Notes: generated from the letters alone by a model not told the origin. Counted from the first letter of the stretch, positions 1 through 7,598 are shown. The stretch is 8,155 nt of DNA from Oscillospiraceae bacterium (GCA_015065395.1 SVQJ01000073.1:1-8155); one strand, 5' to 3'. Program-made: numbers and translations.

Positions 1-1432
1 TATTGCGGATGGTGAAGAGAGGTTCATAGAGGTTGACATTCACCGTATCGCAGATATCTGCGCTGACCCAATGTATGGTTCCTTTAACCTTTCTGCCGTC
101 CAGGGGATTTCCGTTTCCTGCTTCAAGATCTGCTGTGCAATGGATCTCTACCACATCGCCGTTATCATCGGTAACTACGCTGTTGCATTTAACGATATAT
201 GCTCCCATAAGTCTGACCTCTCCGTCGGGCTTCATTCTGAAGAACTTGGGAGGGGGTACCATGGCAAAATCAGCTTTATCGATCCATATCTCACGGGTGA
301 AGGGGATCTGACGCTTACCCATTTCGGGGTCGGCGGGATGGTTTGCTACCTCGAAATACTCTACTCTGTCCTCGGGATAGTTATCGATAACTACCTTAAC
401 GGGATCGAGAACTGCGATCCTTCTGGGGGCTTTTGCGTTAAGCTCCTCACGAACGCAATACTCAAGGAGAGCCACATCGATAAGGGAATCTGTTTTAGCT
501 ATACCTGCGCGGGTGAGAAATTCCTTGATGGAATCGGGGGTATATCCTCTTCTGCGGAGACCGCAGAGTGTGGGCATTCTGGGGTCATCCCAACCGTCCA
601 CAAGCTTTGTTTCCACAAGCTCTCTGAGGAATCTCTTGCTCATTACGGTATTGGTAAGGTTAAGGCGGGCAAACTCGATCTGGCGGGGCTTCTTTTCAAA
701 GCCGCATTCGTCGACCACCCAGTTATAAAGGGGTCTGTGTGCCTCATACTCAAGGGAGCAGAGAGAATGGGTGATGCCTTCGATAGCATCCTGGATGGGG
801 TGGGCAAAGTCATACATGGGATAGATGCACCATTTGCTGCCTGTCTGGTGGTGCTTTACGTGCTTGATACGGTAAATTGCAGGATCGCGCATATTGAGAT
901 TGGGGCTTGCCATATCTATCTTTGCGCGAAGGGTATGAGTTCCGTCTGCAAACTCGCCGTTCTTCATTCTTTCAAAGAGGTCGAGGTTTTCTTCAACGGT
1001 TCTGTCACGGTAGGGGCTGTTCTTGCCGGGCTCGGTGAGAGTGCCTCTGTACTCTCTCATTTCGTCCTTATCAAGATCGCAAACGTAAGCCTTGCCCTTT
1101 TTGATAAGCTCTACCGCAAGCTCATAGCATTTATCAAAGTAGGAAGAACCGTAGAGGCATTTATCCCACTGGTAGCCAAGCCATGTGATATCATCCTTGA
1201 TAGCATCAACGAACTCCACGTCCTCTTTGGTGGGGTTTGTATCGTCAAATCGGAGATTGCACTTGCCGCCGTACTTTACTGCTGTAGAAAAATCTATGAA
1301 AAGAGCCTTTGCGTGTCCTATGTGAAGATAACCGTTAGGCTCGGGAGGGAATCGGGTCTGGATCTTGCCTACCTCGTGCTTGCCCAGGGCGATTTCATCG
1401 TCTATAATATCGTGAATAAAATTGCTTGCCAT
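1..1432 (-). CDS. glnS: Glutaminyl-tRNA synthetase, 3' end outside window
   Basis: Class I aminoacyl-tRNA synthetase that attaches glutamine to tRNA-Gln in the cytoplasm. The minus strand encodes 477 complete codons from the ATG at 1432-1430; the gene then runs off the left edge. The HIGH motif is exact (residues 37-40) inside the GlnRS-type context RFPPEPNGYLHIGHAK, which separates GlnRS from bacterial GluRS. The second signature appears as VMSKR (263-267), and the RFDDTNP segment (61-67) is also typical. E. coli GlnRS is about 554 residues, so roughly the last 75 residues of the anticodon-binding part are probably missing. A GGAC-type ribosome site (AAAGGA) lies about 11 nt upstream of the ATG. 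It follows gltX by 122 nt on the same strand and is probably co-transcribed. Having glnS means Gln-tRNA need not depend on transamidation here. The long plus-strand frame over this gene is an antisense shadow. Confidence 0.97.
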   Translation of the reverse strand, partial: MASNFIHDIIDDEIALGKHEVGKIQTRFPPEPNGYLHIGHAKALFIDFSTAVKYGGKCNLRFDDTNPTKEDVEFVDAIKDDITWLGYQWDKCLYGSSYFDKCYELAVELIKKGKAYVCDLDKDEMREYRGTLTEPGKNSPYRDRTVEENLDLFERMKNGEFADGTHTLRAKIDMASPNLNMRDPAIYRIKHVKHHQTGSKWCIYPMYDFAHPIQDAIEGITHSLCSLEYEAHRPLYNWVVDECGFEKKPRQIEFARLNLTNTVMSKRFLRELVETKLVDGWDDPRMPTLCGLRRRGYTPDSIKEFLTRAGIAKTDSLIDVALLEYCVREELNAKAPRRIAVLDPVKVVIDNYPEDRVEYFEVANHPADPEMGKRQIPFTREIWIDKADFAMVPPPKFFRMKPDGEVRLMGAYIVKCNSVVTDDNGDVVEIHCTADLEAGNGNPLDGRKVKGTIHWVSADICDTVNVNLYEPLFTIRN

Positions 1433-1554
1433 TTTAGTTTCAGTCCTTTCTTTGCATTTGTGCCGTTTCTATGAATTCGTTGCCGCTTGCAACGAAAGGC
1501 GCAAATGGGTTTGAAAAAAGTTAATTTGCGATTTACCATCGCTGTATTTTCAAA
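1433..1554 (-). other. Structured gltX-glnS intergenic region
   Basis: This 122-nt gap holds no gene but has two foldable segments. One is an 8-bp perfect stem with a 5-nt loop (arms 1476-1483 and 1489-1496), flanked by a second pair of arms (1455-1464 and 1498-1507) that pairs fully on the plus strand but has one A-C mismatch on the minus strand. The other is a 9-bp inverted repeat (1509-1517 and 1547-1555) reaching into the gltX stop codon and enclosing a 5-bp hairpin (1528-1532 and 1538-1542). Neither hairpin is followed directly by a T run, so a strong intrinsic terminator is unlikely. I see no T-box consensus. A processing site, an attenuator or a stabilising structure for the glnS message are possible; the role is unknown. 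Confidence 0.35.
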
Positions 1555-3204
1555 CTAACCGCCTATAACTGCATTAATTCTTGCAAGGACTCTCTCCTTG
1601 CCGAGTATCTTCATTATCTCATAAAGATCGGGAGAATTCATTTTGCCCGTTACCGCAACTCTGAGGAACATGCTCACATCCGCAATGCTGCCCTTATACT
1701 TTTCAGGCTCTGCCTTATAAACCTTCATATCGGAGCAGAAGCCGAGGCTGTCTGCGATAGCCTTGAGGTTATCAAACCAAGCCTGCTGGTCTGCTGTTTC
1801 ATCGTAAGAAGCACAGAAAGCGGAAAGAACTGCGTTGATATCCTCTTTGGCAAAGCTTTCGGGGTATACGTCCTCAATGCGATAAATGCTGTCGAAGATG
1901 AAGCCCATATAGCCCTTGGCATCTGCCCATACGGTCAGGTCCTTACGGGGCTTCTTTCCGCCACGGCCGATGGCGAATGCGCGTACAGCGCTTTCCTTAT
2001 CAGATTTGAGAGCCTCTGCGAAGCAGGGGTCAAACTCCTCTGCCCAGTCAAGAACTCCGTCGTAAACCTTTTCTGCCGACATTCTGGAAACAACATTCTT
2101 TGAAACGTCGCAAAGCTTTGCATAGTCAAAGAGGCTTCCTGCGGGGTTCATTTTCTTATGGGAGAATTTGAAGCTGTCAACGGGGCTGTCGGGATTTGCA
2201 CGTCTCCACTCCTCAAAGTTTGAGTTGAGAACGGTCATAATATACTCGTAAACGCTTTCCACGGGGAAGCCTTCGCTTCTGTAGTAGGTGAGAGCAAGCT
2301 CGGGGTCCTTTCTCTTGGAGAGCTTTCTCTTGGAATCTCCGTCCATCTTCATAAGAGGGCCGATATGGAGATACTTGGGAGCACGCCATCCGAGAGCGCG
2401 GAAGAGCTGGAGGTGGAAGGGAAGGGTTGAGAGCCATTCGTCGCCGCGTACAACGTGGGTGGTTCTCATAAAGTGATCGTCCACCGCATGGGCAAAGTGA
2501 TAAGTGGGAATACCGTCGGACTTCAGGAGCACGTGGTCTATATCGTTCTCCGTTACCTCAAGATTGCCCTTTATAAGGTCTTGATGCTTTATCTTATTCT
2601 CAATAGAGCCTTCGCTACGGAAGCGAAGCACCCAGGGCTTGCCCTCGGCAAGGGCTGCCTTGATATCCTCAATGCTTCTGTCGCGCCAGAGGGCCCATTT
2701 ACCGAAATAGCCGAAGTTTGCCTTTTCTGCCTCTTGCTTTTCGTGTATAGCCGTAAGCTCTTCCTCTGTGCAGAAGCAGGGGTACGCCTGCCCCTCCAAA
2801 AGAAGCTTCTTTGCAAATACGTGATAGATATCCTTTCTCTGTCTCTGACGGTAAGGGCCGTAGGAGCCGTTATCACCGTCAACGGTTGCGCCCTCGTCAA
2901 AGCAGATGCCGTAATGGGAAAGGGATTCTATAAGTGTCTCCACTGCGCCGGGAACCTCTCGCTTTGCATCGGTATCCTCAACTCGAAGATAGAGAATACC
3001 GCCGGACTGGTGGCACATTCTCTCGCTGGTAAGGCCCTGAACAAGGTTACCCAGATGGACGAATCCCGTAGGGCTGGGAGCCATTCTGGAGATGACCGCA
3101 CCCTCGGGCAGACCCTCTCTTTGAGGGAACATCTTTTCAACGTCATCCTCCGTCATTGTGACGTCGGGGAAAAGGAGAGCCGAAAGCTCTTTATAATCTA
3201 TCAT
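1555..3204 (-). CDS. gltX: Glutamyl-tRNA synthetase
   Basis: Class I synthetase charging tRNA-Glu with glutamate. The 549-residue protein carries the GluRS start block APSPTGFVHLGN (residues 42-53), where HLGN at 50-53 stands for HIGH, the LRVEDTD segment (73-79), and KLSKR (294-298) in place of KMSKS. It is longer than the usual ~470-490 residue bacterial GluRS. The extra length includes about 35 residues before the catalytic core; this architecture is familiar from ~550-residue gut-clostridial GluRS proteins (from memory). The ATG at 3204 overlaps the TGA of the upstream hydrolase gene as ATGA, with a strong GGAGG site 6 nt before it, which indicates translational coupling. The gene lies just upstream of glnS, so GluRS and GlnRS are made together. 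Whether this enzyme discriminates against tRNA-Gln cannot be read from the sequence, but an adjacent glnS makes a misacylation route less necessary. Confidence 0.96.
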   Translation of the reverse strand: MIDYKELSALLFPDVTMTEDDVEKMFPQREGLPEGAVISRMAPSPTGFVHLGNLVQGLTSERMCHQSGGILYLRVEDTDAKREVPGAVETLIESLSHYGICFDEGATVDGDNGSYGPYRQRQRKDIYHVFAKKLLLEGQAYPCFCTEEELTAIHEKQEAEKANFGYFGKWALWRDRSIEDIKAALAEGKPWVLRFRSEGSIENKIKHQDLIKGNLEVTENDIDHVLLKSDGIPTYHFAHAVDDHFMRTTHVVRGDEWLSTLPFHLQLFRALGWRAPKYLHIGPLMKMDGDSKRKLSKRKDPELALTYYRSEGFPVESVYEYIMTVLNSNFEEWRRANPDSPVDSFKFSHKKMNPAGSLFDYAKLCDVSKNVVSRMSAEKVYDGVLDWAEEFDPCFAEALKSDKESAVRAFAIGRGGKKPRKDLTVWADAKGYMGFIFDSIYRIEDVYPESFAKEDINAVLSAFCASYDETADQQAWFDNLKAIADSLGFCSDMKVYKAEPEKYKGSIADVSMFLRVAVTGKMNSPDLYEIMKILGKERVLARINAVIGG

Positions 3205-3842
3205 AAATTACCTCCGTAAAGATAGGGGTTGAATTTTATTTGCTTAAACAATGTGGATACGGAGCCGTGACCGGGGTATATATTATAGTCATGCTCCAAA
3301 GCGCATAATGCGCGAAGGCTGTTTTCAATCTCAAACATACTGCCGCCGAAAAGATCCGTTCTGCCGATACTGCGGTCAAAAAGGGTATCGCCCGTATAAA
3401 TGGAGTCGCCTGTGAAATAGCAAACGCTTCCCTTGGTGTGTCCGGGGGTATGCATGACCTTTATTTCATTATTTCCAAGCCTGAGCGCATCGCCGTCGCG
3501 AAGGATGATCTCGGCCGGACGGAGGATCAGATCCTCTCTGAAAAAGTATTTGTATGCATTTTTATCGGGATCGTAAAGACAGTCGCTGTCAGCCTCGTGA
3601 ACGCAAAGAGGCGCACCGGTCGCATCTCTTATCTCATCCGCTCCTGTTATATGATCGAAATGACCGTGGGTGAGAAGGATATATTTAAGATCCTTTTTGT
3701 CCATTCCTCTTTTCTCAAGGAATCCGAGAAAAGACTTTCCTGTGGGAGAAGGATCGATGAGAGCAAATTCGCCGCTCTCTTCATCTATTATCACCCAACA
3801 GTTAGCGCCGTAGCCCTCTGCAGGTATTCTTACTGTTTTCAT
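3201..3842 (-). CDS. Metallo-beta-lactamase-fold hydrolase, glyoxalase II-like
   Basis: Cytosolic metal-dependent hydrolase of 213 residues, the usual length for small glyoxalase II-like proteins. The binuclear metal site is complete: THGHFDH at 58-64 (H59, H61, D63, H64), H135 in HTPGH, D152 in GDTLF, and H192 in PGHG. There is no signal peptide. The substrate is not known; the family includes thioester hydrolases such as hydroxyacylglutathione hydrolase, but a glutathione substrate should not be assumed in Clostridia. The ATG at 3842 has an AGAGG site about 4-5 nt upstream. It is the first gene of the operon with gltX and glnS and overlaps gltX by 4 nt. A tRNA-related or housekeeping role is suggested only by this position. 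Confidence 0.9.
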   Translation of the reverse strand: MKTVRIPAEGYGANCWVIIDEESGEFALIDPSPTGKSFLGFLEKRGMDKKDLKYILLTHGHFDHITGADEIRDATGAPLCVHEADSDCLYDPDKNAYKYFFREDLILRPAEIILRDGDALRLGNNEIKVMHTPGHTKGSVCYFTGDSIYTGDTLFDRSIGRTDLFGGSMFEIENSLRALCALEHDYNIYPGHGSVSTLFKQIKFNPYLYGGNL

Positions 3843-3875
3843 TGTACCTCTGAAAAAAACATATATATTCAGTAT

Positions 3876-3904
3876 ATTTTAGCACATTATTTTCAATTAG
3901 TCTA
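3876..3904 (-). promoter_or_regulatory. Promoter of the hydrolase-gltX-glnS operon
   Basis: Read on the minus strand: a -35 element TAGACT (3899-3904, 4 of 6 matches to TTGACA), a 17-bp spacer, and -10 TAAAAT (3876-3881) preceded by TGC (3882-3884), which makes an extended -10. The expected start lies near 3869, giving a short leader of about 25-30 nt before the ATG at 3842. This leaves no room for a T-box upstream of the first gene. The surrounding 3843-3970 stretch is AT-rich and otherwise shows nothing recognisable. Confidence 0.6.
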
Positions 3905-3980
3905 TATTTTTCAAAGACTTTTTGAAATTTTAATTTTACATTTTATATTTACATTTCCCTTGCAGACACGGCATATAAGC

Positions 3981-4040
3981 AAAAAAGGAAGAAGAACGGC
4001 AAAAATGAGCTTGCTCATTTTTGCCGTTCTTCTTCCTTTT
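3981..4040 (-). terminator. Long perfect hairpin terminator after nucleoside hydrolase
   Basis: Arms 3983-4010 and 4013-4040 are perfectly complementary over 28 bp around a 2-nt centre. On the minus strand the 3' arm ends in a run of six T (3986-3981), a good intrinsic terminator about 60 nt after the nucleoside hydrolase stop. On the plus strand the second arm is followed by GCC and another T6 run (4044-4049), so the structure could act in both directions, although no plus-strand gene that needs it is visible. Confidence 0.85.
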
Positions 4041-4098
4041 GCCTTTTTTCTCGTTTTATTAAAGTAAAGGAGAGGAAATGTCAGATTATGATTTCATT

Positions 4099-5010
4099 TC
4101 AGTTGCAGAGACGGTCGGTGAGGAATTTGTAGAACACGTCCTTATATTTCCAATAGACCGCGCAGTGAACAAGTCTTCCCTCGGGATCATCGTTTGTGTA
4201 GCCGCCGTCGTCAATGGTGAGCAGGTGATCCTCCATTATAACGTTGTAATCCCCTGTAACTGCCATATATATGGCTGCGGTATCGTAAAGAGAGGTGGTA
4301 TGGGTCTTGTAATAGGTGCAGTTGTGGACCTCCATCCAGCGATCAAAGGCGGAAAGAACGGCTCTGACCACGCTCTTTTTATCTCTGGAATAAAGTATGC
4401 GCTGATAATTATCATCCCCAACCACAAGATGTGCGGTTATATCAAGGGGAGCAATGGTAATATCCCATGGAGCGGCGAAAACTGCCCGTGCCGCGGGGAT
4501 ATCGGCTCTCACGTTGTAATCGGAGCATTTTGCTATAACGTCCAGGCTGTGGCCGTTATAGATAGAGCCCATGACCGCAAGGATGCTTGCCTTCTCGGCT
4601 ATTTTCGGCTCCCTTTTGAGAGCCTCTGCGATATTGGTCAGGGGGCCGATGCAAATGATAGTCACCTTTTCCTCTGATGCCATGACGGTGTCGATCATAG
4701 CCTGTATTCCGTCCGTGTAAACGGGATCGGGATAGCTTGAGATATCGTAGTCTGCCGCCCAATCTCCCATGGTGGTGGAATAAGGCTCAACCGCCTTTCC
4801 CGCGCCGATGGGAATGCCGCTCATTTCGCTTGCGGCGATCTGCTTTGCCACGATACGTGCGCGGGCTATAGGGTCCTCTCCCCCTTCGAGGGCAGTGACC
4901 ACAAGCTTTGTATCAAGCTCGGGGCAGGCAAGCAGAAGGGCAAGCGCCCAGCTGTCATCAATGTCGCCGCCGATATCGGTATCAAGAATTACGGGTATCT
5001 TTTTTTTCAT
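4099..5010 (-). CDS. Nucleoside hydrolase, IUNH family
   Basis: Predicted N-ribohydrolase that splits a nucleoside into ribose and free base for salvage; a cytosolic calcium enzyme. The 303-residue protein starts with the metal-binding signature DTDIGGDIDD (residues 10-19). Further family blocks are GPLTNIAEAL (122-131) and DYNVRAD (164-170), followed by APLDIT (187-192). Family length is about 310 residues, so it is complete. One oddity: near residue 242 the family usually has a catalytic His before the conserved Asp (HDP-like), but here the segment reads SLYDT (240-244), with Tyr242 before Asp243. This may mark a subfamily with a different substrate or mechanism. The ATG at 5010 has an AAGGGA-type site upstream and is followed by an A8 tract (5000-5007). 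It has its own promoter and terminator, so it can act alone; the base specificity cannot be told. Confidence 0.88.
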   Translation of the reverse strand: MKKKIPVILDTDIGGDIDDSWALALLLACPELDTKLVVTALEGGEDPIARARIVAKQIAASEMSGIPIGAGKAVEPYSTTMGDWAADYDISSYPDPVYTDGIQAMIDTVMASEEKVTIICIGPLTNIAEALKREPKIAEKASILAVMGSIYNGHSLDVIAKCSDYNVRADIPAARAVFAAPWDITIAPLDITAHLVVGDDNYQRILYSRDKKSVVRAVLSAFDRWMEVHNCTYYKTHTTSLYDTAAIYMAVTGDYNVIMEDHLLTIDDGGYTNDDPEGRLVHCAVYWKYKDVFYKFLTDRLCN

Positions 5011-5043
5011 GTCTTTATCCGTCCCTTTTCAAGTGTTTATTTA

Positions 5044-5072
5044 AGTATATCTCCCGGTGGGGAAATTGTCAA
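5044..5072 (-). promoter_or_regulatory. Promoter of the nucleoside hydrolase gene
   Basis: On the minus strand a consensus -35 TTGACA (5067-5072), a 17-bp spacer and -10 TATACT (5044-5049). The expected start is about 30 nt upstream of the ATG at 5010. It sits in the 95-nt gap after the dinB stop. No operator palindrome is evident over it, so constitutive expression is likely. Confidence 0.8.
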
Positions 5073-5105
5073 GGAAAGGAAAGAGGAATTATTGTCCCTT
5101 TGATT

Positions 5106-6350
5106 CTAATCCATTTTCATCATTCCGGGCATGATGCCCGGATGGTTCTTTTCGGTTATTTGGCATAGAGTGGGATCGGTCATAAGGAGGCCCCTTTTGA
5201 TAATACCTTCTCCGTGGCGGCTGCGAAGGCGGTCAAAGGCACATTCAAGATTCTCTCTACGCTGTATTCTTTCAAGCTCCGGCTCGAAGGAAAGCTGCTC
5301 TCCGTCGCAGCTTGAAAGATCTGAAACGCAGATGCTCATTGAGCGCACGGCTATGCCGCGGGGGTGGTTTTTTTTGAACAGCTCCAGGGCGCATTCATAT
5401 ATCTCTCTGGAGGTACGGCATGGGTAGGTGAGCTTTTTGCGGCGCACGTATGAAGAAAGATCGAAGCTTCGCGTCTGGATCTGCACGGTGCGGCAGAGAT
5501 ATCCGTATGAGCGCAGACGGGAGGAGACCTTTGTGGCAAGGGTGAGAAGCATGATCTTTATATCGTCCTCGCTTTTGAGATCTCTGGGCGCAGTATGGCC
5601 GCAGCTTAAGCTTTTTATAGGCTGGCTCTCGCCGAAGCGCGCCACGGGGCTTGTATCGTCTCCGTTTGCAAAGGCATGGAGCATAATGCCGTTTTTTCCG
5701 AGGAGATATCCAAGCAGCTCTGTGGATGCGTTTGCAATATCGCCTATGGTATTTATACCGAAGCGGGAAAGCTTTTCTCCGGTCCTTCTTCCGATGTAGA
5801 GAAGATCGCAGGCAGGGAGGGGCCATACCTTTTCCTTAAAATGAGCCCTGTCGATAACGGTGGTGGCATCAGGCTTTTTCATATCGCTGCCAAGCTTTGC
5901 GAATATCTTGTTGAAGGATACCCCCACAGAGACCGTCACCCCAAGCTCACGGCGTACCCTGTCTCTTATTTCGTCTGCGATGGAAGCTCCGTCTCCGAAA
6001 AGATTACGGCTCCCCGTAACATCAAGCCAGCATTCGTCAAGGCCGAAGGGCTCCACCATGTCTGTATACTGTCCGTATATCTCACGAACTGCATTGGAAT
6101 ACTCAATATATTTGTCATAATGAGGGGGGACGAAAATAATGCCGGGGCATTTCAGCCTTGCCTCCCAAAGTGCCTCCCCCGTCTTTACTCCGCATTTCTT
6201 TGCCTCGTAGTTTTTGGCAAGAACGATACCGTGGCGTGCCTCAGGGTCACCGGCTACCGCCACCGGATGTCCCACAAGGGAAGGATTGAGATAGCACTCC
6301 ACAGAGGCATAAAAATTATTAAGATCCGAATGGAGAACTACGCGTTCCAA
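5106..6350 (-). CDS. dinB: Y-family DNA polymerase (Pol IV, translesion synthesis)
   Basis: Low-fidelity polymerase that copies past damaged template bases. The 414-residue protein has the palm-domain acids D9 (in HSDLNNFYASVE) and D105-E106 (in LDECWLDV), with an aromatic steric-gate position at F13-Y14. The block AKLGSDMKKPDATTVI (151-166) and the helix-hairpin-helix region around 182-210 follow, then the little-finger domain (about 245-350). A degenerate beta-clamp-binding peptide, QLSFE (352-356), stands where relatives commonly have QLSLF. The start is TTG at 6350: an in-frame TGA lies nine codons upstream and no in-frame ATG fits; AGAAAGG lies about 10 nt before it. The gene is 29 nt downstream of the P-loop/S51 gene and appears to share its LexA-box promoter, in keeping with the usual SOS control of Y-family polymerases. 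A 10-bp bulged hairpin (5124-5142 core) overlaps its last codons but has no T run. Confidence 0.94.
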   Translation of the reverse strand: MERVVLHSDLNNFYASVECYLNPSLVGHPVAVAGDPEARHGIVLAKNYEAKKCGVKTGEALWEARLKCPGIIFVPPHYDKYIEYSNAVREIYGQYTDMVEPFGLDECWLDVTGSRNLFGDGASIADEIRDRVRRELGVTVSVGVSFNKIFAKLGSDMKKPDATTVIDRAHFKEKVWPLPACDLLYIGRRTGEKLSRFGINTIGDIANASTELLGYLLGKNGIMLHAFANGDDTSPVARFGESQPIKSLSCGHTAPRDLKSEDDIKIMLLTLATKVSSRLRSYGYLCRTVQIQTRSFDLSSYVRRKKLTYPCRTSREIYECALELFKKNHPRGIAVRSMSICVSDLSSCDGEQLSFEPELERIQRRENLECAFDRLRSRHGEGIIKRGLLMTDPTLCQITEKNHPGIMPGMMKMD

Positions 6351-6379
6351 AGCAGCACGACCTTTCTGTTTTCAGAGAT

Positions 6380-7573
6380 TCATTCTATAATGCAGCTTTT
6401 ATCTCCGTACAAGAGAACGGCATTTTCTTTTGTGAGAAAGATTTTTTCACCGGGAAGGATCTCCTTTTGCTTTGTTCCTTCCCGGCAATGCACGTAAATT
6501 TCGCAGTTAACAAGTCCTAAGCTTTCTGATAGATTGTTCGCTGCGATAATACTTCCTGCGCTTACTCCCAAAAACACTCCTCCGTTATTTATAAACTCAA
6601 GCAGGGGAATCCGAAAGCCCGATAGATTTATTCTGTTTAACAAATAAGCAGGGTCACCGCCTGTAAAATACAGTGCATCAAATTTTTTAAGGTCTTCGGC
6701 GGAAAGGGTAGAGTGCATATCATAAACTTGTATGTTTTCTTTTTTGATCCCAAGCTTTAGCAGATCGTTCATGCATTTTGGAAGAACTAAGATGGCATCG
6801 GGATAAACGGCAGCTGTGGGGATGAACATAACTCTTGCATTTTCGGGTTCTTTTTTTATCAAATACAAAAAAACTTTTTCCAAGAACTCTGTTTCAAGGC
6901 CGTTGGATGTAAGCAGTATTTTGGGAGCCTTTTCAATGCATTCCCGATCAAATCCAAAATATTTTTCAACGTCGGATAAAGTTTTTTCAATAGTGGTGCT
7001 GTCGTCCCATTGAATGCTCTTAACTCCCAGCTCAGTGACCCATTCGGGAATTGATGTGTCATCCGTGCGTACTGCTTTATATGCATTTTCAATTATTTTT
7101 GCTTTATCTTCGCAGGAAATATCTGAGCGCAGTTTAACGGAGTCAAGCATATCGCAGTGATCCGGGCGGTCAAAAAAATCAAAGGCTTGTGAAAGAGAAT
7201 GCAGATGTATCTTGTTTTTAGCAATAGGCGCAACTGCAAAATAATCTATATCACCTTCACATATTATGGTATGGTGCTGTGATGAAAGCTCGGTAAGCTC
7301 TTTGATTATAAGCGGCGTCATTTCGCGAAGAAAATGTTTTTCGCGCAGGGCGATCACCTCAGGCGGGAGCTGCCAAAAATCCTGCACCCCGTAATCACCG
7401 ATCCAGTCGCGGCACATATTCGGTTGATTTTCCGGGGTCGCGGTCTCCATGAGGCGATCTCTTGCATCATCGGTGCTGTAAATATAAAAGCCGTATTTTT
7501 CGCAAAGCCTGCTTGCAATGGTTGTTTTTCCTCTTCCCCAAATGAAGTATACATTTTTTAGATCATCGTTCAT
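6380..7573 (-). CDS. P-loop NTPase-like / peptidase S51-like fusion protein
   Basis: A 397-residue two-domain protein. Residues 7-208 resemble small P-loop ATP-binding/kinase-like proteins of Firmicutes: a strand leading into GRGKTT (13-18), an acidic STDD segment (33-36) after the second strand, and an IICEGD segment (104-109). The Walker A is atypical, since residue 10, where GxxxxGK[ST] requires glycine, is Phe; the loop looks shortened. Residues 216-397 resemble peptidase S51 (dipeptidase E / cyanophycinase fold, often labelled glutamine-amidotransferase-like): FIPTA (250-254), FTGGDPAYLL (303-312), nucleophile elbow GVSAGS with S338, and H362 as candidate catalytic His. There is no signal peptide or membrane segment, so it is cytosolic. 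GGAGGG lies 7 nt before the ATG. Codons look more AT-rich than in dinB, which hints at a different origin. It is first in an apparent SOS operon with dinB. The substrate is unknown; I infer no specific reaction. Confidence 0.8.
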   Translation of the reverse strand: MNDDLKNVYFIWGRGKTTIASRLCEKYGFYIYSTDDARDRLMETATPENQPNMCRDWIGDYGVQDFWQLPPEVIALREKHFLREMTPLIIKELTELSSQHHTIICEGDIDYFAVAPIAKNKIHLHSLSQAFDFFDRPDHCDMLDSVKLRSDISCEDKAKIIENAYKAVRTDDTSIPEWVTELGVKSIQWDDSTTIEKTLSDVEKYFGFDRECIEKAPKILLTSNGLETEFLEKVFLYLIKKEPENARVMFIPTAAVYPDAILVLPKCMNDLLKLGIKKENIQVYDMHSTLSAEDLKKFDALYFTGGDPAYLLNRINLSGFRIPLLEFINNGGVFLGVSAGSIIAANNLSESLGLVNCEIYVHCREGTKQKEILPGEKIFLTKENAVLLYGDKSCIIE

Positions 7574-7586
7574 TTACATACCCTCC

Positions 7587-7598
7587 AAACATTTGTTC
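7587..7598. promoter_or_regulatory. LexA-like SOS box 2
   Basis: Near-copy of box 1, AAACATTTGTTC on the plus strand (GAACAAATGTTT on the minus), one base off the perfect palindrome. Its centre is 30 bp from that of box 1, close to three helical turns, so two dimers could sit on the same face. It overlaps the expected transcription start. Confidence 0.75.

Noticed and set aside
71..1474. 467-codon plus-strand frame
   Set aside because: It is antisense to glnS, which carries exact HIGH and VMSKR motifs; the long open antisense frame follows from codon bias.
1433..1554. T-box riboswitch before glnS
   Set aside because: The gap is too short and lacks the conserved T-box sequence and a downstream terminator with T run.
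2455..3219. 254-codon plus-strand frame
   Set aside because: Antisense shadow of gltX with no recognisable domain or ribosome site.
4078..4677. 199-codon plus-strand frame with a good AAAGGAG site before its ATG
   Set aside because: The ribosome site is tempting, but the frame is wholly antisense to the nucleoside hydrolase, resembles no family I know, and lies directly after a terminator with no promoter seen.
5124..5142. Terminator of dinB
   Set aside because: An 8-bp perfect stem is present, but it lies within the last codons and is not followed by a T run on the minus strand.
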